A stretch of 64,000 nucleotides of DNA from Thorsellia anophelis DSM 18579 (GTDB lineage Bacteria; Pseudomonadota; Gammaproteobacteria; Enterobacterales; Thorselliaceae). The DNA is taken from NCBI RefSeq assembly GCF_900111395.1, contig NZ_FOHV01000003.1, positions 162,217-226,216 of the forward strand. Direction: 5' to 3'. The position numbers and the translations under genes were made by a program. Shown piece after piece: positions 40,692 through 50,054 of this stretch; position 1 is the first letter of the stretch, and the number at the start of each line of letters is the position of its first letter. The notes below the pieces were generated by a model that made no database searches, was not told the DNA's origin, and saw nothing but the letters and a program-made list of their open reading frames with translations.

Positions 40692-43562
40692 TTATAAAGA
40701 CGCGATGGTCTCTTTTTGTTGTTTCAACTTAACTATCCCATCATCAAGTTGCACTAATCTCTCACGCTCTTTAGCCACCACTTGTTCTGGTGCTCGTTGA
40801 ACAAACCCTTCATTGCTCAGTTTTTGTTCTATCGTATTTTTTTCAAGAGAAAGTTTATCAATTTCTTTATCCAAACGAGCTAGCTCAACGGCTTTATCGA
40901 TAAAATCAGCCATTGGGATCAAGATTTCGCTATTACCAACCAACTTAGCAACACTGATAGGTGCCTGCTCTTTTTCCTCTAAAAGGCGAATTGCTGATAA
41001 ATTAGCAAGCTTATTAATAAACGAACTATTGTCATTTATTCTCCTAACTACCTCACTATCTTTAGTTCTCACTAACAATTCCAATGGTAGACTCGGTTTA
41101 ATATTTTTCTCAGCCCGAATATTACGAATGGAAATAATGGCCTCTTTGATCCACTCAATGTCCGTCACAGCGATTGTATCTTCGTCTGATTCGATAAAGT
41201 CTGGATAAGCCGCTAACATTAGGGTAGGTTCATCGATTCCTTTTAATACTTTCACTCGGTGCCAAATCGTTTCAGTCATGAATGGGATGACAGGATGAGC
41301 CAGTCTTAAGAGTTTTTCTAATACATCGATTAAAGTATAGCGAGCCGCTAATTGCTCTTGTTCTGTTCCTTGAGCAAATACAGGTTTGGTTAATTCCAAA
41401 TACCAATCGCACAATTGATTCCATGTAAACTCATAAATTTGAGTTGCTGCCATATCAAAACGATAAGTATCTAAAGCTTCACGGACTTGCTTAACCGTAT
41501 CATTAAAGGCACTTCTAATCCATCTATCAGCTAGTGAATAAGGCAACGCCTTGATTTGTGCTTGGCTTAAACCTTGGCCGCAATCTTTATCCTCTGCATT
41601 CATCAAAACAAACCGGCTAGCATTCCAGAGTTTATTACAGAAGTTACGATACCCCTCTAGACGTTTCATATCCCAATTAATATCACGCCCTGTAGAGGCT
41701 AATGCCGCTAACGTGAATCTAAGCGCATCTGTACCATGCGGCTCTATGCCATTAGGGAATTGTTTGATGGTTCTTTTTCGAATTTTTTCCGCTAATTGAG
41801 GCTGCATCATATTGCCAGTACGTTTTTCTAACAGCTCTTCTAAACTGATACCATCAATCATATCTAATGGGTCTATCACATTACCTTTTGATTTAGACAT
41901 TTTTTGCCCTTCATCATCGCGGATTAAACCATGGATATAGATTGTATTAAAAGGCACTTGCGGCGTGTTGTTTTCATCTTTCACAAAATGCATGGTCATC
42001 ATTATCATTCTGGCTATCCAAAAGAAAATGATATCAAAGCCACTGACTAACACGCTAGTTGGGTGAAATTGTTTTAATGCATCCGTATTCTCTGGCCAGC
42101 CTAATGTTGAAAATGTCCAAAGCGCGGAAGAAAACCAAGTATCAAGCACATCTTCATCCTGACGCAATGCTATATTCTCATCAAGCTTGTGCTTTAATCT
42201 CACTTCCTCTTCATTACGTCCTACATAGACTTTACCTGAATTATCATACCAAGCAGGAATTCTATGTCCCCACCATAGTTGACGTGAAATACACCAATCT
42301 TGCACTTCACGCATCCAAGCGTAATACATATTTTCATACTGTTTTGGCACAAAGTTAATTTGGCCGCTTTCAACCGCCTCTACGGCCACTTTAGCTAATG
42401 GTGCAGTACGAACATACCACTGGTCAGTTAACATAGGTTCAATCACGACTCCGCCTCTGTCGCCATAAGGGATAACCAAATCATGGGGTTTAATTTCAGC
42501 AAGTAAACCTGCCGCCTCAAAATCGGCAACAATCACTTTACGGGCAGCAAAGCGCTCAAGTCCCTGTAGATGGCTTGGAATTTCACCGCTGTACACTTTT
42601 GATACTTCACCATGCGTATCAAATACCTCGGCAATATCTCGAACATCACCATCAAGCGTCAGCATATTGATCATAGGAAGCTGATGCCTTTTACCTACTT
42701 CATAGTCATTAAAATCGTGAGCAGGCGTAATTTTAACGCAGCCAGTTCCCTTAGTCATATCGGCATGTTCATCGGCTACAATTGGAATTTTACGGTTCAC
42801 AAATGGCAAAAGTACACATTGTCCGATTAAATGTTTATATCTTGGATCGTCTGGATTAACTGCAACACCCGTATCACCAATAAACGTCTCTGGCCTGGTT
42901 GTTGCCACAACAATATAATCCAAACCATCCTCAGTTTTCGCACCGTCCGCTAACGGATAACGCAAATGCCAAAGCGATCCTTTTGATTCACGGTTTTCCA
43001 CTTCAAGATCAGAAATAGCGGTACGTAATTTAGGATCCCAGTTAACCAGGCGCTTACCACGATAAATTAACCCATCTTCATGCAGACGAACAAAGACTTC
43101 CTTAACTGCATTAGATAGCCCTTCATCCATAGTAAAACGTTCACGCGACCAATCCACTGAATTACCCATTCTGCGCATTTGCTCTGTAATCGTACCACCT
43201 GACTCTGCTTTCCACTCCCAAATCTTATCGATAAAGGCATCACGTCCATAATCATGGCGAGTCTTGCCTTCTTCTGCGCCAATTTTACGCTCAACAACCA
43301 TTTGAGTTGCAATACCAGCATGATCAGTTCCGACTTGCCATAAGGTATTTTTGCCTTGCATACGCTGATAACGGGTTAAAATATCCATGATAGTTTGTTG
43401 AAATGCATGTCCCATATGCAAGCTACCTGTTACATTAGGCGGCGGGATCATAATGCAATAACTTTCCTTACTCGTATCACCATGCGGTGCAAAATAGCCT
43501 GCTTTCTCCCATGTTTCATATAGTGATTGTTCAATTTCTTTTGGGTTATACGTTTTATCCAT
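40692..43562 (-). CDS. valS: Valyl-tRNA synthetase
   Basis: ValS charges tRNA with valine. The 956 residues carry the class I motifs HMGH at 49-52 ([13 protein letters not shown]) and KMSKS ([18 protein letters not shown], about 555). The central editing domain includes [15 protein letters not shown] (about 223). The C-terminal tRNA-binding coiled coil ([20 protein letters not shown]) closes the protein. It follows holC on the same strand by about 114 bp, as in E. coli. Confidence 0.98.
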   Translation of the reverse strand: MDKTYNPKEIEQSLYETWEKAGYFAPHGDTSKESYCIMIPPPNVTGSLHMGHAFQQTIMDILTRYQRMQGKNTLWQVGTDHAGIATQMVVERKIGAEEGKTRHDYGRDAFIDKIWEWKAESGGTITEQMRRMGNSVDWSRERFTMDEGLSNAVKEVFVRLHEDGLIYRGKRLVNWDPKLRTAISDLEVENRESKGSLWHLRYPLADGAKTEDGLDYIVVATTRPETFIGDTGVAVNPDDPRYKHLIGQCVLLPFVNRKIPIVADEHADMTKGTGCVKITPAHDFNDYEVGKRHQLPMINMLTLDGDVRDIAEVFDTHGEVSKVYSGEIPSHLQGLERFAARKVIVADFEAAGLLAEIKPHDLVIPYGDRGGVVIEPMLTDQWYVRTAPLAKVAVEAVESGQINFVPKQYENMYYAWMREVQDWCISRQLWWGHRIPAWYDNSGKVYVGRNEEEVRLKHKLDENIALRQDEDVLDTWFSSALWTFSTLGWPENTDALKQFHPTSVLVSGFDIIFFWIARMIMMTMHFVKDENNTPQVPFNTIYIHGLIRDDEGQKMSKSKGNVIDPLDMIDGISLEELLEKRTGNMMQPQLAEKIRKRTIKQFPNGIEPHGTDALRFTLAALASTGRDINWDMKRLEGYRNFCNKLWNASRFVLMNAEDKDCGQGLSQAQIKALPYSLADRWIRSAFNDTVKQVREALDTYRFDMAATQIYEFTWNQLCDWYLELTKPVFAQGTEQEQLAARYTLIDVLEKLLRLAHPVIPFMTETIWHRVKVLKGIDEPTLMLAAYPDFIESDEDTIAVTDIEWIKEAIISIRNIRAEKNIKPSLPLELLVRTKDSEVVRRINDNSSFINKLANLSAIRLLEEKEQAPISVAKLVGNSEILIPMADFIDKAVELARLDKEIDKLSLEKNTIEQKLSNEGFVQRAPEQVVAKERERLVQLDDGIVKLKQQKETIASL

Positions 43563-43676
43563 AATCTTATCCGGTTAAAGTTAAAGTAAATACTCTATAA
43601 AATAGCAATTAGCAACCAGCCTAACTGAGTTGTTCTAAGTAAGTTAACCTAAGTAAGTCAATCTAAGTAAGTTGGC

Positions 43677-44183
43677 TTATTTTTGCTCATTTAAAAATGT
43701 TTCAGGTACAGTACCTGTCTTAAGTTGATACCCAATTTCTCGGTACTGTTTATATCGCTCTCTTGCAGCAATCTTTTCCTGTTCAATTGCTGGAACAAAA
43801 TCGATAATTGATTTAAAAATCGGCGCAAAATCAACAAATGGCGTTGCAAGATGTATCATAATGTCCCGCTGAATATTTGAACGTCTTTCTGGCCAACACA
43901 GCTCAATAGGTGCACCAATTTTGGGCCCTTCTCCTGCTAGATTATGCGCAATAAACCTATCTGGATCTAGCTGCCACAACCATTCATCTAACCTTTCTGC
44001 ATGTTTTTGATTTTCACATACAAGCAAGACTCTTTTATTTGTCTGATAATAACGCGCCGCTAACCAGCACCCAAGTCTATCTCGCTGTGTAAGATTAAGT
44101 GTTTGTGTTTGCTCAAAGACGAGTTCAGACTCATCAAAACTAGGTGAGAGTTCGTTGAGTAGATAAAAAAAGGCTTGTTTCAT
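43677..44183 (-). CDS. holC: DNA polymerase III chi subunit
   Basis: Chi links the clamp-loader to single-strand binding protein at the fork. The 168 residues begin MKQAFFYLLNELSPSFDESE and hold the family stretches LGCWLAARYYQTNKRVLLVC (about 38) and FIAHNLAGEGPKIGAPIELC (about 78). It is longer than the 147 residues of E. coli HolC, with an extra C-terminal tail. The order holC-valS is conserved in gammaproteobacteria, which supports the call. pepA, the usual upstream neighbour, is absent; an accessory region begins instead. Confidence 0.93.
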   Translation of the reverse strand: MKQAFFYLLNELSPSFDESELVFEQTQTLNLTQRDRLGCWLAARYYQTNKRVLLVCENQKHAERLDEWLWQLDPDRFIAHNLAGEGPKIGAPIELCWPERRSNIQRDIMIHLATPFVDFAPIFKSIIDFVPAIEQEKIAARERYKQYREIGYQLKTGTVPETFLNEQK

Positions 44184-44664
44184 GATTCTCTCAAAATGGT
44201 TAAGTCTTCATTGTAAGCAATATGCTAATGTGCATAAATGATTATATCAAACATAGAAAAATCAATTATCTTGTCACCGATTAGGTATCTAAATCTCAAC
44301 TATTTCATATTTTATAAGACATAGTCAATTAAATCAGCACAACTGATGGCATATAATAGCGGATATCATTTAGTTTTGCAGGGAAAAATGCCATCCTCAA
44401 GGTTTAAAATAATGACATTACCCAGCAAACATTACGTTTAACCATTAAATAATCCAAAATTTCCGAAAAATTCACATTATTTTAATGCATGCGCTTACCT
44501 TTATGCCTAGACTAACTGCCCTAACTAATAATTTAGTGATAACCTTCAAATAATCTTATGTTCTCATCTATATAGCACTAATATGAATGCATACTGTCAA
44601 TGGCTTAACAAAATAAATAAGAATTAAATCCATTTTTATCAATATATTATAAATAAATTTAAAT
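44184..44664. other. Gap between holC and the accessory region
   Basis: I see no gene in these AT-rich bases. The gap marks the switch from core genes to accessory genes. A CTGTCAA at 44594 stands alone and is not in phase with the Pho-box-like repeats downstream. Confidence 0.4.
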
Positions 44665-44709
44665 TCTTCATATAAACGACATTTATTTGTCATGTAAGAA
44701 CACTACACT
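44665..44709 (+). promoter_or_regulatory. Candidate Pho box and -10 for the lipoprotein gene
   Basis: Three direct repeats 11 bp apart, TCTTCAT (44665), ACGACAT (44676) and TTGTCAT (44687), resemble the PhoB half-site CTGTCAT. A -10-like TACACT starts 10 bases after the last repeat, the usual PhoB promoter geometry. The outer repeats are weak (4 of 7), so the site is plausible rather than certain. Confidence 0.42.
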
Positions 44710-44784
44710 TTTCAGGCGTGTTAGAAAACTAACCAAATACCCTAAAATATAAATATGAAGCATGAATTGTATATAGGAATTTTT

Positions 44785-47373
44785 ATGAAAAAATTTGATA
44801 AAAAATTGATTGTTTTAATTCTGTCGTCTTTCCTAATTGCCGCCTGTGATAGCAATGACAGTGAAACAACCTCCACACCAGAGATAACAACACCTAACAC
44901 CCAAGAAATTGCAGTGACATCAGCGCTCATATCAGATGAAGGTGGTATTACAAAACTCGCAATAGAATTTAATCAACCCGTCGTTAAAGGTAAGGCAGGG
45001 AGTGTCACACTCACACCGGCTGGATTAATGAAAGCCCAATATGCCATTAGTCCTTTTGCGGTCTCAGATACAGGTGTCATTACAATTGATATACAAGATG
45101 ATGCCGTAGAAGTAGACGGGAACGTATTTATTATTCGTTCAATTGAACTCAATCCAAACACAACTTATTCAATTAGCTTCACCCCTGATGCGATTTTGAA
45201 TCTTTCAGGCAAACCATTTAAAAATTTAGGCAATATTAATCAAGAAATTCAACCTGCAGATGAAACACCTAAAGAGATCCCTAATTTAAGCTTTGTTGCC
45301 AAAGGCAATAGTTTCGATTTAGAAAATTACACCAAAACGGGCCAATATGATTTAGAAATTGGTACAGACTCAACCAATTTATTAGCAGCTGAAGTCTCTG
45401 CTGTGACCTATAATAAAGACAGCAAGACGTTATTTGTGGTAGGAGATAGTGGTACGTCAATTGTACAAATTGGATTAGATGGTAAAACGATTGATTCAAT
45501 GCCGCTCCCTCAATTTTTAAGCAAACATGATAATGAAGGAATTGCTTATATTGGTAATAACGAGTTTGTCTATACTGATGAACGAGAAAGAGTTGCTCAT
45601 AAGGTAACCTATAACCCAAATGCAAATTTAGTTAGAAGAGATTTACAAGAGTTAAAAATAGGTACAACAGTTGGTAATGATGGCATTGAAGGTGTATCTT
45701 ATAACCCTGTTGATAATCATTACTATTTTGTTAGAGAAACATTTGGGTTATTTAAGACTAGTCTAAATTTTGAAACAAAAGAAATCAGTAATGGTGGCCC
45801 AGAAACTGTAGATTCTGAGAACTTATTTGACCTAAATAAACTCCACCTAGAAAATCAAGGCAGAATTAAAGATATTGGTGATATCTACGCTCTAGGGAAT
45901 ATTCTTCCAGAAGGTTCAAAAGATAGAAATGATTTATTGGTGCTAAGTGAAGCTTCTGGAGCATTGATTAAAATTAGCCCTGAAGGTATCAAATCAAGCG
46001 AACGTTATTTAGAGCTTTCGCCTGATCCGTCCCAAGCCCCTCACGCTCAGTTAGAAGGCGTGACAATGGATGAAAATTTAACACTTTATATTACCGCTGA
46101 AAATGGAGATGGTGTCACAGGTAAATCCCAATTATGGGTTATGACTCCTACACTTGGAAATGAGTCTGTTGGTGTGGATAGCCATTTATATCTCTCGTTT
46201 GAAAATGAAATTAAAGCGGGAACTGGCATGATTGAAATCAAAAGTGAATCAGAAACCATCATGCTTGATGTGACAAATTCTTCTCAAGTGTTGATTGAAG
46301 ATGATACAGTAAAACTTAACCCGCCAAATTCACTTATGCCAGACACAAAATACACGATAAGTTACCCTAAAGGGACCTTCATTGATAGCACAACTGATAT
46401 GGCTATGTCTTCATTATTAGCTGAAGATAGCTTAGGATTTAAAACAACAGCAGAAACTTATCAAGCATCCATATTAGCCTTATATCCTAATAATTCGGTA
46501 GCTAATTTCCCAATCAATGGTATGGTTAAAATTACCTTTAACCAAACTATTCGTTTAGGGACAGGTAAAATAGTACTTAAAAATGAAACAGATAATTCCG
46601 TTATAGAAATAAACGCAACGGATAAGTCAGTTACTTTAGATAACTCAATAATTACAATTGATCTATCAAACACCCCTCTTTCTCCTGTCACAAGATATAC
46701 CTTAACTGTAGAGCCTGATTTTGCATTTAATCGCGCGGGAGATGAGATAATCGACCCCGCGCCTGTTAGTTTTTTGACCGCACCGATGGCCTCTGAATCA
46801 GGTGAAGCATTTTTTCAAAAAGGGGATATCCAATTCCTGTCAGGGATTACATATGGTGCGCCAGCTGACGGATTCTCTTTCATGCTTTTAAAAGTTACAC
46901 CACAAGGTCAATCCATTACAATCAGTGACCGTGATACATTAGCGGCCACAAACGAAAGTTTCTTAACTTGGACTGCTGATAAACTTTACCCTGTAGGTAC
47001 AATCATTGAGATAACTACAGACGCTACCACAACGAATAAAGGAATCATCAGTGCGCCTGCTGGTGGCGTTGGTAAAGGAGAGACCATTTTCGCTTTTACA
47101 GGAAGTGAATTAGAAGCCTTAACAAAGGACAACCTTATCGCTGCACTCAGCCTTAGAAGTGGTGTTGGTAAGGAGATAGACCAAATCATTGCACAGGCCT
47201 TTGATGCAAACGATCCTGCCTATCTTAAATTTGCTGAAGCGAATGTTAAATACAATTCATCTTCTTGTTCATTAGATCCAGATACTTTGAAAATGTCGAT
47301 TACTGATAAAGCAAATTGCTGGTTAATAGATGATAATGACCCATCGCCTTTTGATCATCTCTATGAAGAATAA
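44785..47373 (+). CDS. Large surface lipoprotein with Ig-like and YjiK-type domains
   Basis: I place the start at 44785, giving a lipoprotein signal MKKFDKKLIVLILSSF with lipobox LIAAC (C21). After an acidic threonine-rich linker comes an SbsA-like Ig domain (about 45-155). A beta-propeller of the SdiA-regulated (YjiK) type spans about 165-455 (LFVVGDSGTSIVQI, DNEGIAYIGNNEFVYTDERE, QLEGVTMDENLTLYITAENG). Two more Ig-like domains follow (about 460-670), and then a C-terminal domain of about 190 residues (GDIQFLSGITYGAPADGFSF) resembling a beta-rich domain of unknown function in other secreted proteins. It is probably outer-membrane anchored. YjiK-type propellers are related to phytase-like domains, but no enzyme activity can be assigned. 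It has a candidate Pho box. Confidence 0.85.
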   Translation: MKKFDKKLIVLILSSFLIAACDSNDSETTSTPEITTPNTQEIAVTSALISDEGGITKLAIEFNQPVVKGKAGSVTLTPAGLMKAQYAISPFAVSDTGVITIDIQDDAVEVDGNVFIIRSIELNPNTTYSISFTPDAILNLSGKPFKNLGNINQEIQPADETPKEIPNLSFVAKGNSFDLENYTKTGQYDLEIGTDSTNLLAAEVSAVTYNKDSKTLFVVGDSGTSIVQIGLDGKTIDSMPLPQFLSKHDNEGIAYIGNNEFVYTDERERVAHKVTYNPNANLVRRDLQELKIGTTVGNDGIEGVSYNPVDNHYYFVRETFGLFKTSLNFETKEISNGGPETVDSENLFDLNKLHLENQGRIKDIGDIYALGNILPEGSKDRNDLLVLSEASGALIKISPEGIKSSERYLELSPDPSQAPHAQLEGVTMDENLTLYITAENGDGVTGKSQLWVMTPTLGNESVGVDSHLYLSFENEIKAGTGMIEIKSESETIMLDVTNSSQVLIEDDTVKLNPPNSLMPDTKYTISYPKGTFIDSTTDMAMSSLLAEDSLGFKTTAETYQASILALYPNNSVANFPINGMVKITFNQTIRLGTGKIVLKNETDNSVIEINATDKSVTLDNSIITIDLSNTPLSPVTRYTLTVEPDFAFNRAGDEIIDPAPVSFLTAPMASESGEAFFQKGDIQFLSGITYGAPADGFSFMLLKVTPQGQSITISDRDTLAATNESFLTWTADKLYPVGTIIEITTDATTTNKGIISAPAGGVGKGETIFAFTGSELEALTKDNLIAALSLRSGVGKEIDQIIAQAFDANDPAYLKFAEANVKYNSSSCSLDPDTLKMSITDKANCWLIDDNDPSPFDHLYEE

Positions 47374-47417
47374 TGATTAATTAATAAGGCAATCTAAAAT
47401 AGATTACCTAAACCAAA

Positions 47418-47460
47418 TTAGCTCGTTTCTTGTGTGAACTTCTTATAAGAAACGAGCTAA
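47418..47460 (+). terminator. Strong hairpin after the lipoprotein gene
   Basis: TTAGCTCGTTTCTT and AAGAAACGAGCTAA form a perfect 14-bp stem around 15 bases, 45 bp after the stop codon. No T tract follows on the plus strand. A smaller hairpin (GGCAATCT/AGATTACC, 47383-47401) precedes it. Confidence 0.5.
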
Positions 47461-47828
47461 TATCACCTACTGAAACTCTTAAGTTAAAAACGCCCTAACA
47501 TAGATGACCTCAAGAAAAATTAAGTTTGACGTCCCCCCATCCTTAAGCAAATTAACTGAACCCCATGCTCAGCACACCGATTAAATTCACCTAATTGATG
47601 CAATACAATAGAGTCTAAATTAGTAGCACTCGACTGTTTAATACATTATGTTCAATTAAAAACATCTTAATATCATGCAAACAGAAAAGAATTATAGGTA
47701 ATGAATACTATTTCAAACAAATACTTAAAACTGTGAGATTTCACATAACGAGTTAGGATTCATATTGACATACTTGAATACAAGCGCTCTTAAATATTTA
47801 AGCACATCATCAGTAGTCTGATAAAAGT
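47461..47828. other. Gap between lipoprotein gene and hipA
   Basis: No complete gene is visible. On the minus strand a short open stretch ending with TAA at 47520 reads in part LHQLGEFNRCAEHGVQL; it has no start codon and may be a gene remnant or chance. Confidence 0.3.
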
Positions 47829-49043
47829 TTAACGTAAAGGGACACTTCGTAAGTGCTTATCAATTGCTTTTACTATTGACTGAGCAAGCGGTAAGTGAGA
47901 TTTTTCTTTCTGCCATATTTCATAAAATCCTGCCACAGTCTGCTCAGCTGTCTCTAATACTAATTTTTCTGGCAGTTTCGCTTTAACAGCTAAATGTGAT
48001 AGCTCATCAAAGGTAAAATCACTAAATTTTTTACTGCGGCTAACTGTTAACGAAGCGCTGTCATCATCTATATAGGCAACGGTCGACACAAAGTCATAAG
48101 CGGGTGCAATAGAGGCTGTACGGGCATCTTTGTGTATAATTGACCAATTTTTCAAATGCATATCCGCATTACCAATTAGCGTATTAAACACTAGCCTGCG
48201 AATAAATTCCTCAATATCTCTATTTTGGCCTTCTATACCTATGACCTGCCCAATATTGCGCATACTGGCTTTTTTATATTTATCTTTTGGGTATACACCA
48301 AAAACTTGCGCAAAATCTTCAATATGTATCGCTTTGCCATCATCACGATCAAAGCGTTTAATAACAAAAGCATTCCCCCCATATATCCCGATTCCTTTTG
48401 GTATATTATCAATCTGATTGATTGGCAGCAGTTGAATTTCAGGCACATCCATTCCCAGCAGTTGGGCTAATTTCATCATTGAATATTCATTTTCAGGCAC
48501 TAAATCAAAGCGAGATGAGGGTAATTTCACAATCCATGATCCCCCTTGACCTGTAGCTGGAATGGTTAACCCTCCCTTTGGAAACTGGATAGCTGAAAAT
48601 TTTAACTGTACTCCAGCTAATGAAAAGCGCATAGGTGCATCATGTTTCAATGTTTCTTGATTTTTGGGAAAAACACCTGAAGGGAGTGCCTCTCCATCAG
48701 CAGATTCAACTGTAATTGCACCAGGAAGATCCTGCCCTAGTACCCACAAAAGAAAAAATTCTTGCTGTAAATTGACCCCTGCTCGATTAGCTAAATAGCT
48801 GCGCAATGTGTCTTCAGGCAATAGATTGGAAAAAAATGGCATTAATTGAGTTTGTGTAGGGTTAAAGTGAGCTAAAAGCCCACCAAAAGGATCTTTAAAA
48901 TTTAACCCTAGTATAGGTCTTGATTCATTATTAATGTAAGAATCCATAAACGTAAATAACGTTCTATCACCGCCCACATTTGTAATCAATGCGACGGGCT
49001 CTCCATGGAGCAAAATGTTCAATGTCGTCACTTTGTTAGTCAT
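47829..49043 (-). CDS. hipA: HipA-family serine/threonine kinase toxin
   Basis: HipA-type kinases phosphorylate a cytoplasmic target (in E. coli glutamyl-tRNA synthetase) and cause growth arrest unless held by HipB. The 404 residues hold an N-terminal HipA_N domain (about 1-110), the SLAGVQLKFSA phosphate loop (about 147), which corresponds to the autophosphorylated serine loop of HipA, the HIEDFAQVFG motif (about 235), the catalytic loop GNADMHLKNWSI (about 288) and the metal site PAYDFVSTVAY (about 308). All catalytic motifs look intact. It starts within the last codons of hipB (ATGACTAA overlap), so the two are translated together. Confidence 0.93.
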   Translation of the reverse strand: MTNKVTTLNILLHGEPVALITNVGGDRTLFTFMDSYINNESRPILGLNFKDPFGGLLAHFNPTQTQLMPFFSNLLPEDTLRSYLANRAGVNLQQEFFLLWVLGQDLPGAITVESADGEALPSGVFPKNQETLKHDAPMRFSLAGVQLKFSAIQFPKGGLTIPATGQGGSWIVKLPSSRFDLVPENEYSMMKLAQLLGMDVPEIQLLPINQIDNIPKGIGIYGGNAFVIKRFDRDDGKAIHIEDFAQVFGVYPKDKYKKASMRNIGQVIGIEGQNRDIEEFIRRLVFNTLIGNADMHLKNWSIIHKDARTASIAPAYDFVSTVAYIDDDSASLTVSRSKKFSDFTFDELSHLAVKAKLPEKLVLETAEQTVAGFYEIWQKEKSHLPLAQSIVKAIDKHLRSVPLR

Positions 49044-49347
49044 CTAAATGCTCATCTAACGTGTAAGCTGGAGAGATCTGTCTATTGTCATATTCAGTAT
49101 CACTATGACTTCTAACAATTGATGTTAGTGCAGGCACAAGCTTTTTAGGTATGAGAAATAACTCAGTGTCGAGCACTCGTGCGATAACAATTAAACTAGA
49201 CACCCTGACATCAACACTTCCAGACTCAATTTTAGAGATATGACTTTGAGGAATACCAGTGCGTGCGCTCAATTCTCTCTGACTATAACCTTTACGGATA
49301 CGCGCTTCTCGAAGACTTTCTAATATCTCTTCAATTACATAACTCAT
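49036..49347 (-). CDS. hipB: HipB-family antitoxin (XRE regulator)
   Basis: HipB binds and neutralises HipA and represses its own operon. The 103-residue protein has a helix-turn-helix of the XRE type (KGYSQRELSARTGIPQSHIS, residues 19-38, then KIESG) and an extra C-terminal tail, rich in aspartate, that may contact HipA or be degraded. The stop overlaps the hipA start by 8 bases. An inverted repeat upstream (49364-49413) is the likely operator. The pair stands alone between accessory genes. Confidence 0.93.
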   Translation of the reverse strand: MSYVIEEILESLREARIRKGYSQRELSARTGIPQSHISKIESGSVDVRVSSLIVIARVLDTELFLIPKKLVPALTSIVRSHSDTEYDNRQISPAYTLDEHLDD

Positions 49348-49363
49348 ATTGAAACACCTCTCT

Positions 49364-49413
49364 TGATATGTTTTAACTAATCAATTGCTAAAATTATATA
49401 TAAAAACATATCA
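49364..49413 (-). promoter_or_regulatory. Likely HipB operator, inverted repeat
   Basis: TGATATGTTTT (49364) and AAAACATATCA (49403) are perfect 11-bp inverted repeats spaced by 28 bases, starting 17 bp upstream of hipB. A third TGATATG lies at 49440. Paired palindromic sites around the promoter are typical of HipB autoregulation. The spacer is AT-rich with TATATA and could hold the -10 element. Confidence 0.5.
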
Positions 49414-49635
49414 TTTTTTAAGATTAAAACAAGATTATTTGATATGACCGAGCACACATAATACTGTTAAATATATTCTAACTAATAATATTAATTAAAT
49501 ATCATACAATTACATCATCCATAACATCTAATACAGTTAAATCTCAATTAAACATAATGATTCATTAACATAAAGCATAGTGTGAAAGAAATTAGACAAT
49601 TTCGTCATGATAAATAATGGGTTAGAGTTTAGTGC
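49414..49635. other. Gap upstream of hipB
   Basis: AT-rich sequence without a visible gene, except for the third TGATATG half-site at 49440. Confidence 0.3.
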
Positions 49636-49689
49636 GATTTGATTTGATTTGATTTGATTTGATTTGATTTGATTTGATTTGATTTGATT
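49636..49689. repeat. (GATTT)10 simple sequence repeat
   Basis: Ten perfect GATTT units followed by GATT make a 54-bp tract in the gap between hipB and the phytase-like gene. Pentamer tracts are prone to slipped-strand change of unit number. No open frame runs through it, so any effect would be on transcription or it is neutral. Confidence 0.97.
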
Positions 49690-49983
49690 GAAAATAGTAA
49701 AGTTAATTTGCCTTTTTGCTAGGGATACTTACAAAAATAGCAGAGAGACTCATAAGGTCTAAACAACAGGTCCTATACTACTAGATTATACTGAAGTTAC
49801 TTCAAGTTACAGGGGAAGATATTATTCTGATTGTCATTCGGTGGGTGTTAAGTAATGCTAAAACCTGTATCTTGATTTCCACTGAGTATATTCATTATTT
49901 TAGCTTATTGCAGATGACAACATAATTCAATAAATTACTTACAAATCAAATTATTATATGAAATAAGCATTGGGTTTACACTA

Positions 49984-50017
49984 AGAACCCCCCTTGACAA
50001 TATTCAAGGAGAGTTCT
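49984..50017 (-). terminator. Hairpin after the phytase-like gene
   Basis: CCTTGA and TCAAGG pair around six bases; an internal loop then leads to AGAAC and GTTCT, giving an 11-bp interrupted stem 38 bp after the stop codon on the minus strand. The T tract is weak. Confidence 0.4.
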
Positions 50018-50054
50018 ACTGATTAAAACAAGGCAACACAGCTCACTATATTAT

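Noticed and set aside
42059..42830. Long antisense frames within valS
   Set aside because: They are shadows of a strongly conserved gene on the other strand and have no ribosome sites.
44594..44600. Single CTGTCAA in the holC-lipoprotein gap
   Set aside because: It is out of phase with the 11-bp repeats at 44665-44693 and has no partner.
47520..47640. Minus-strand frame LHQLGEFNRCAEHGVQL as a gene
   Set aside because: Only about 40 codons, no start or ribosome site; mentioned only as possible remnant.
49636..49689. GATTT tract as a CRISPR array
   Set aside because: There are no spacers; the units are 5-bp perfect tandem copies.
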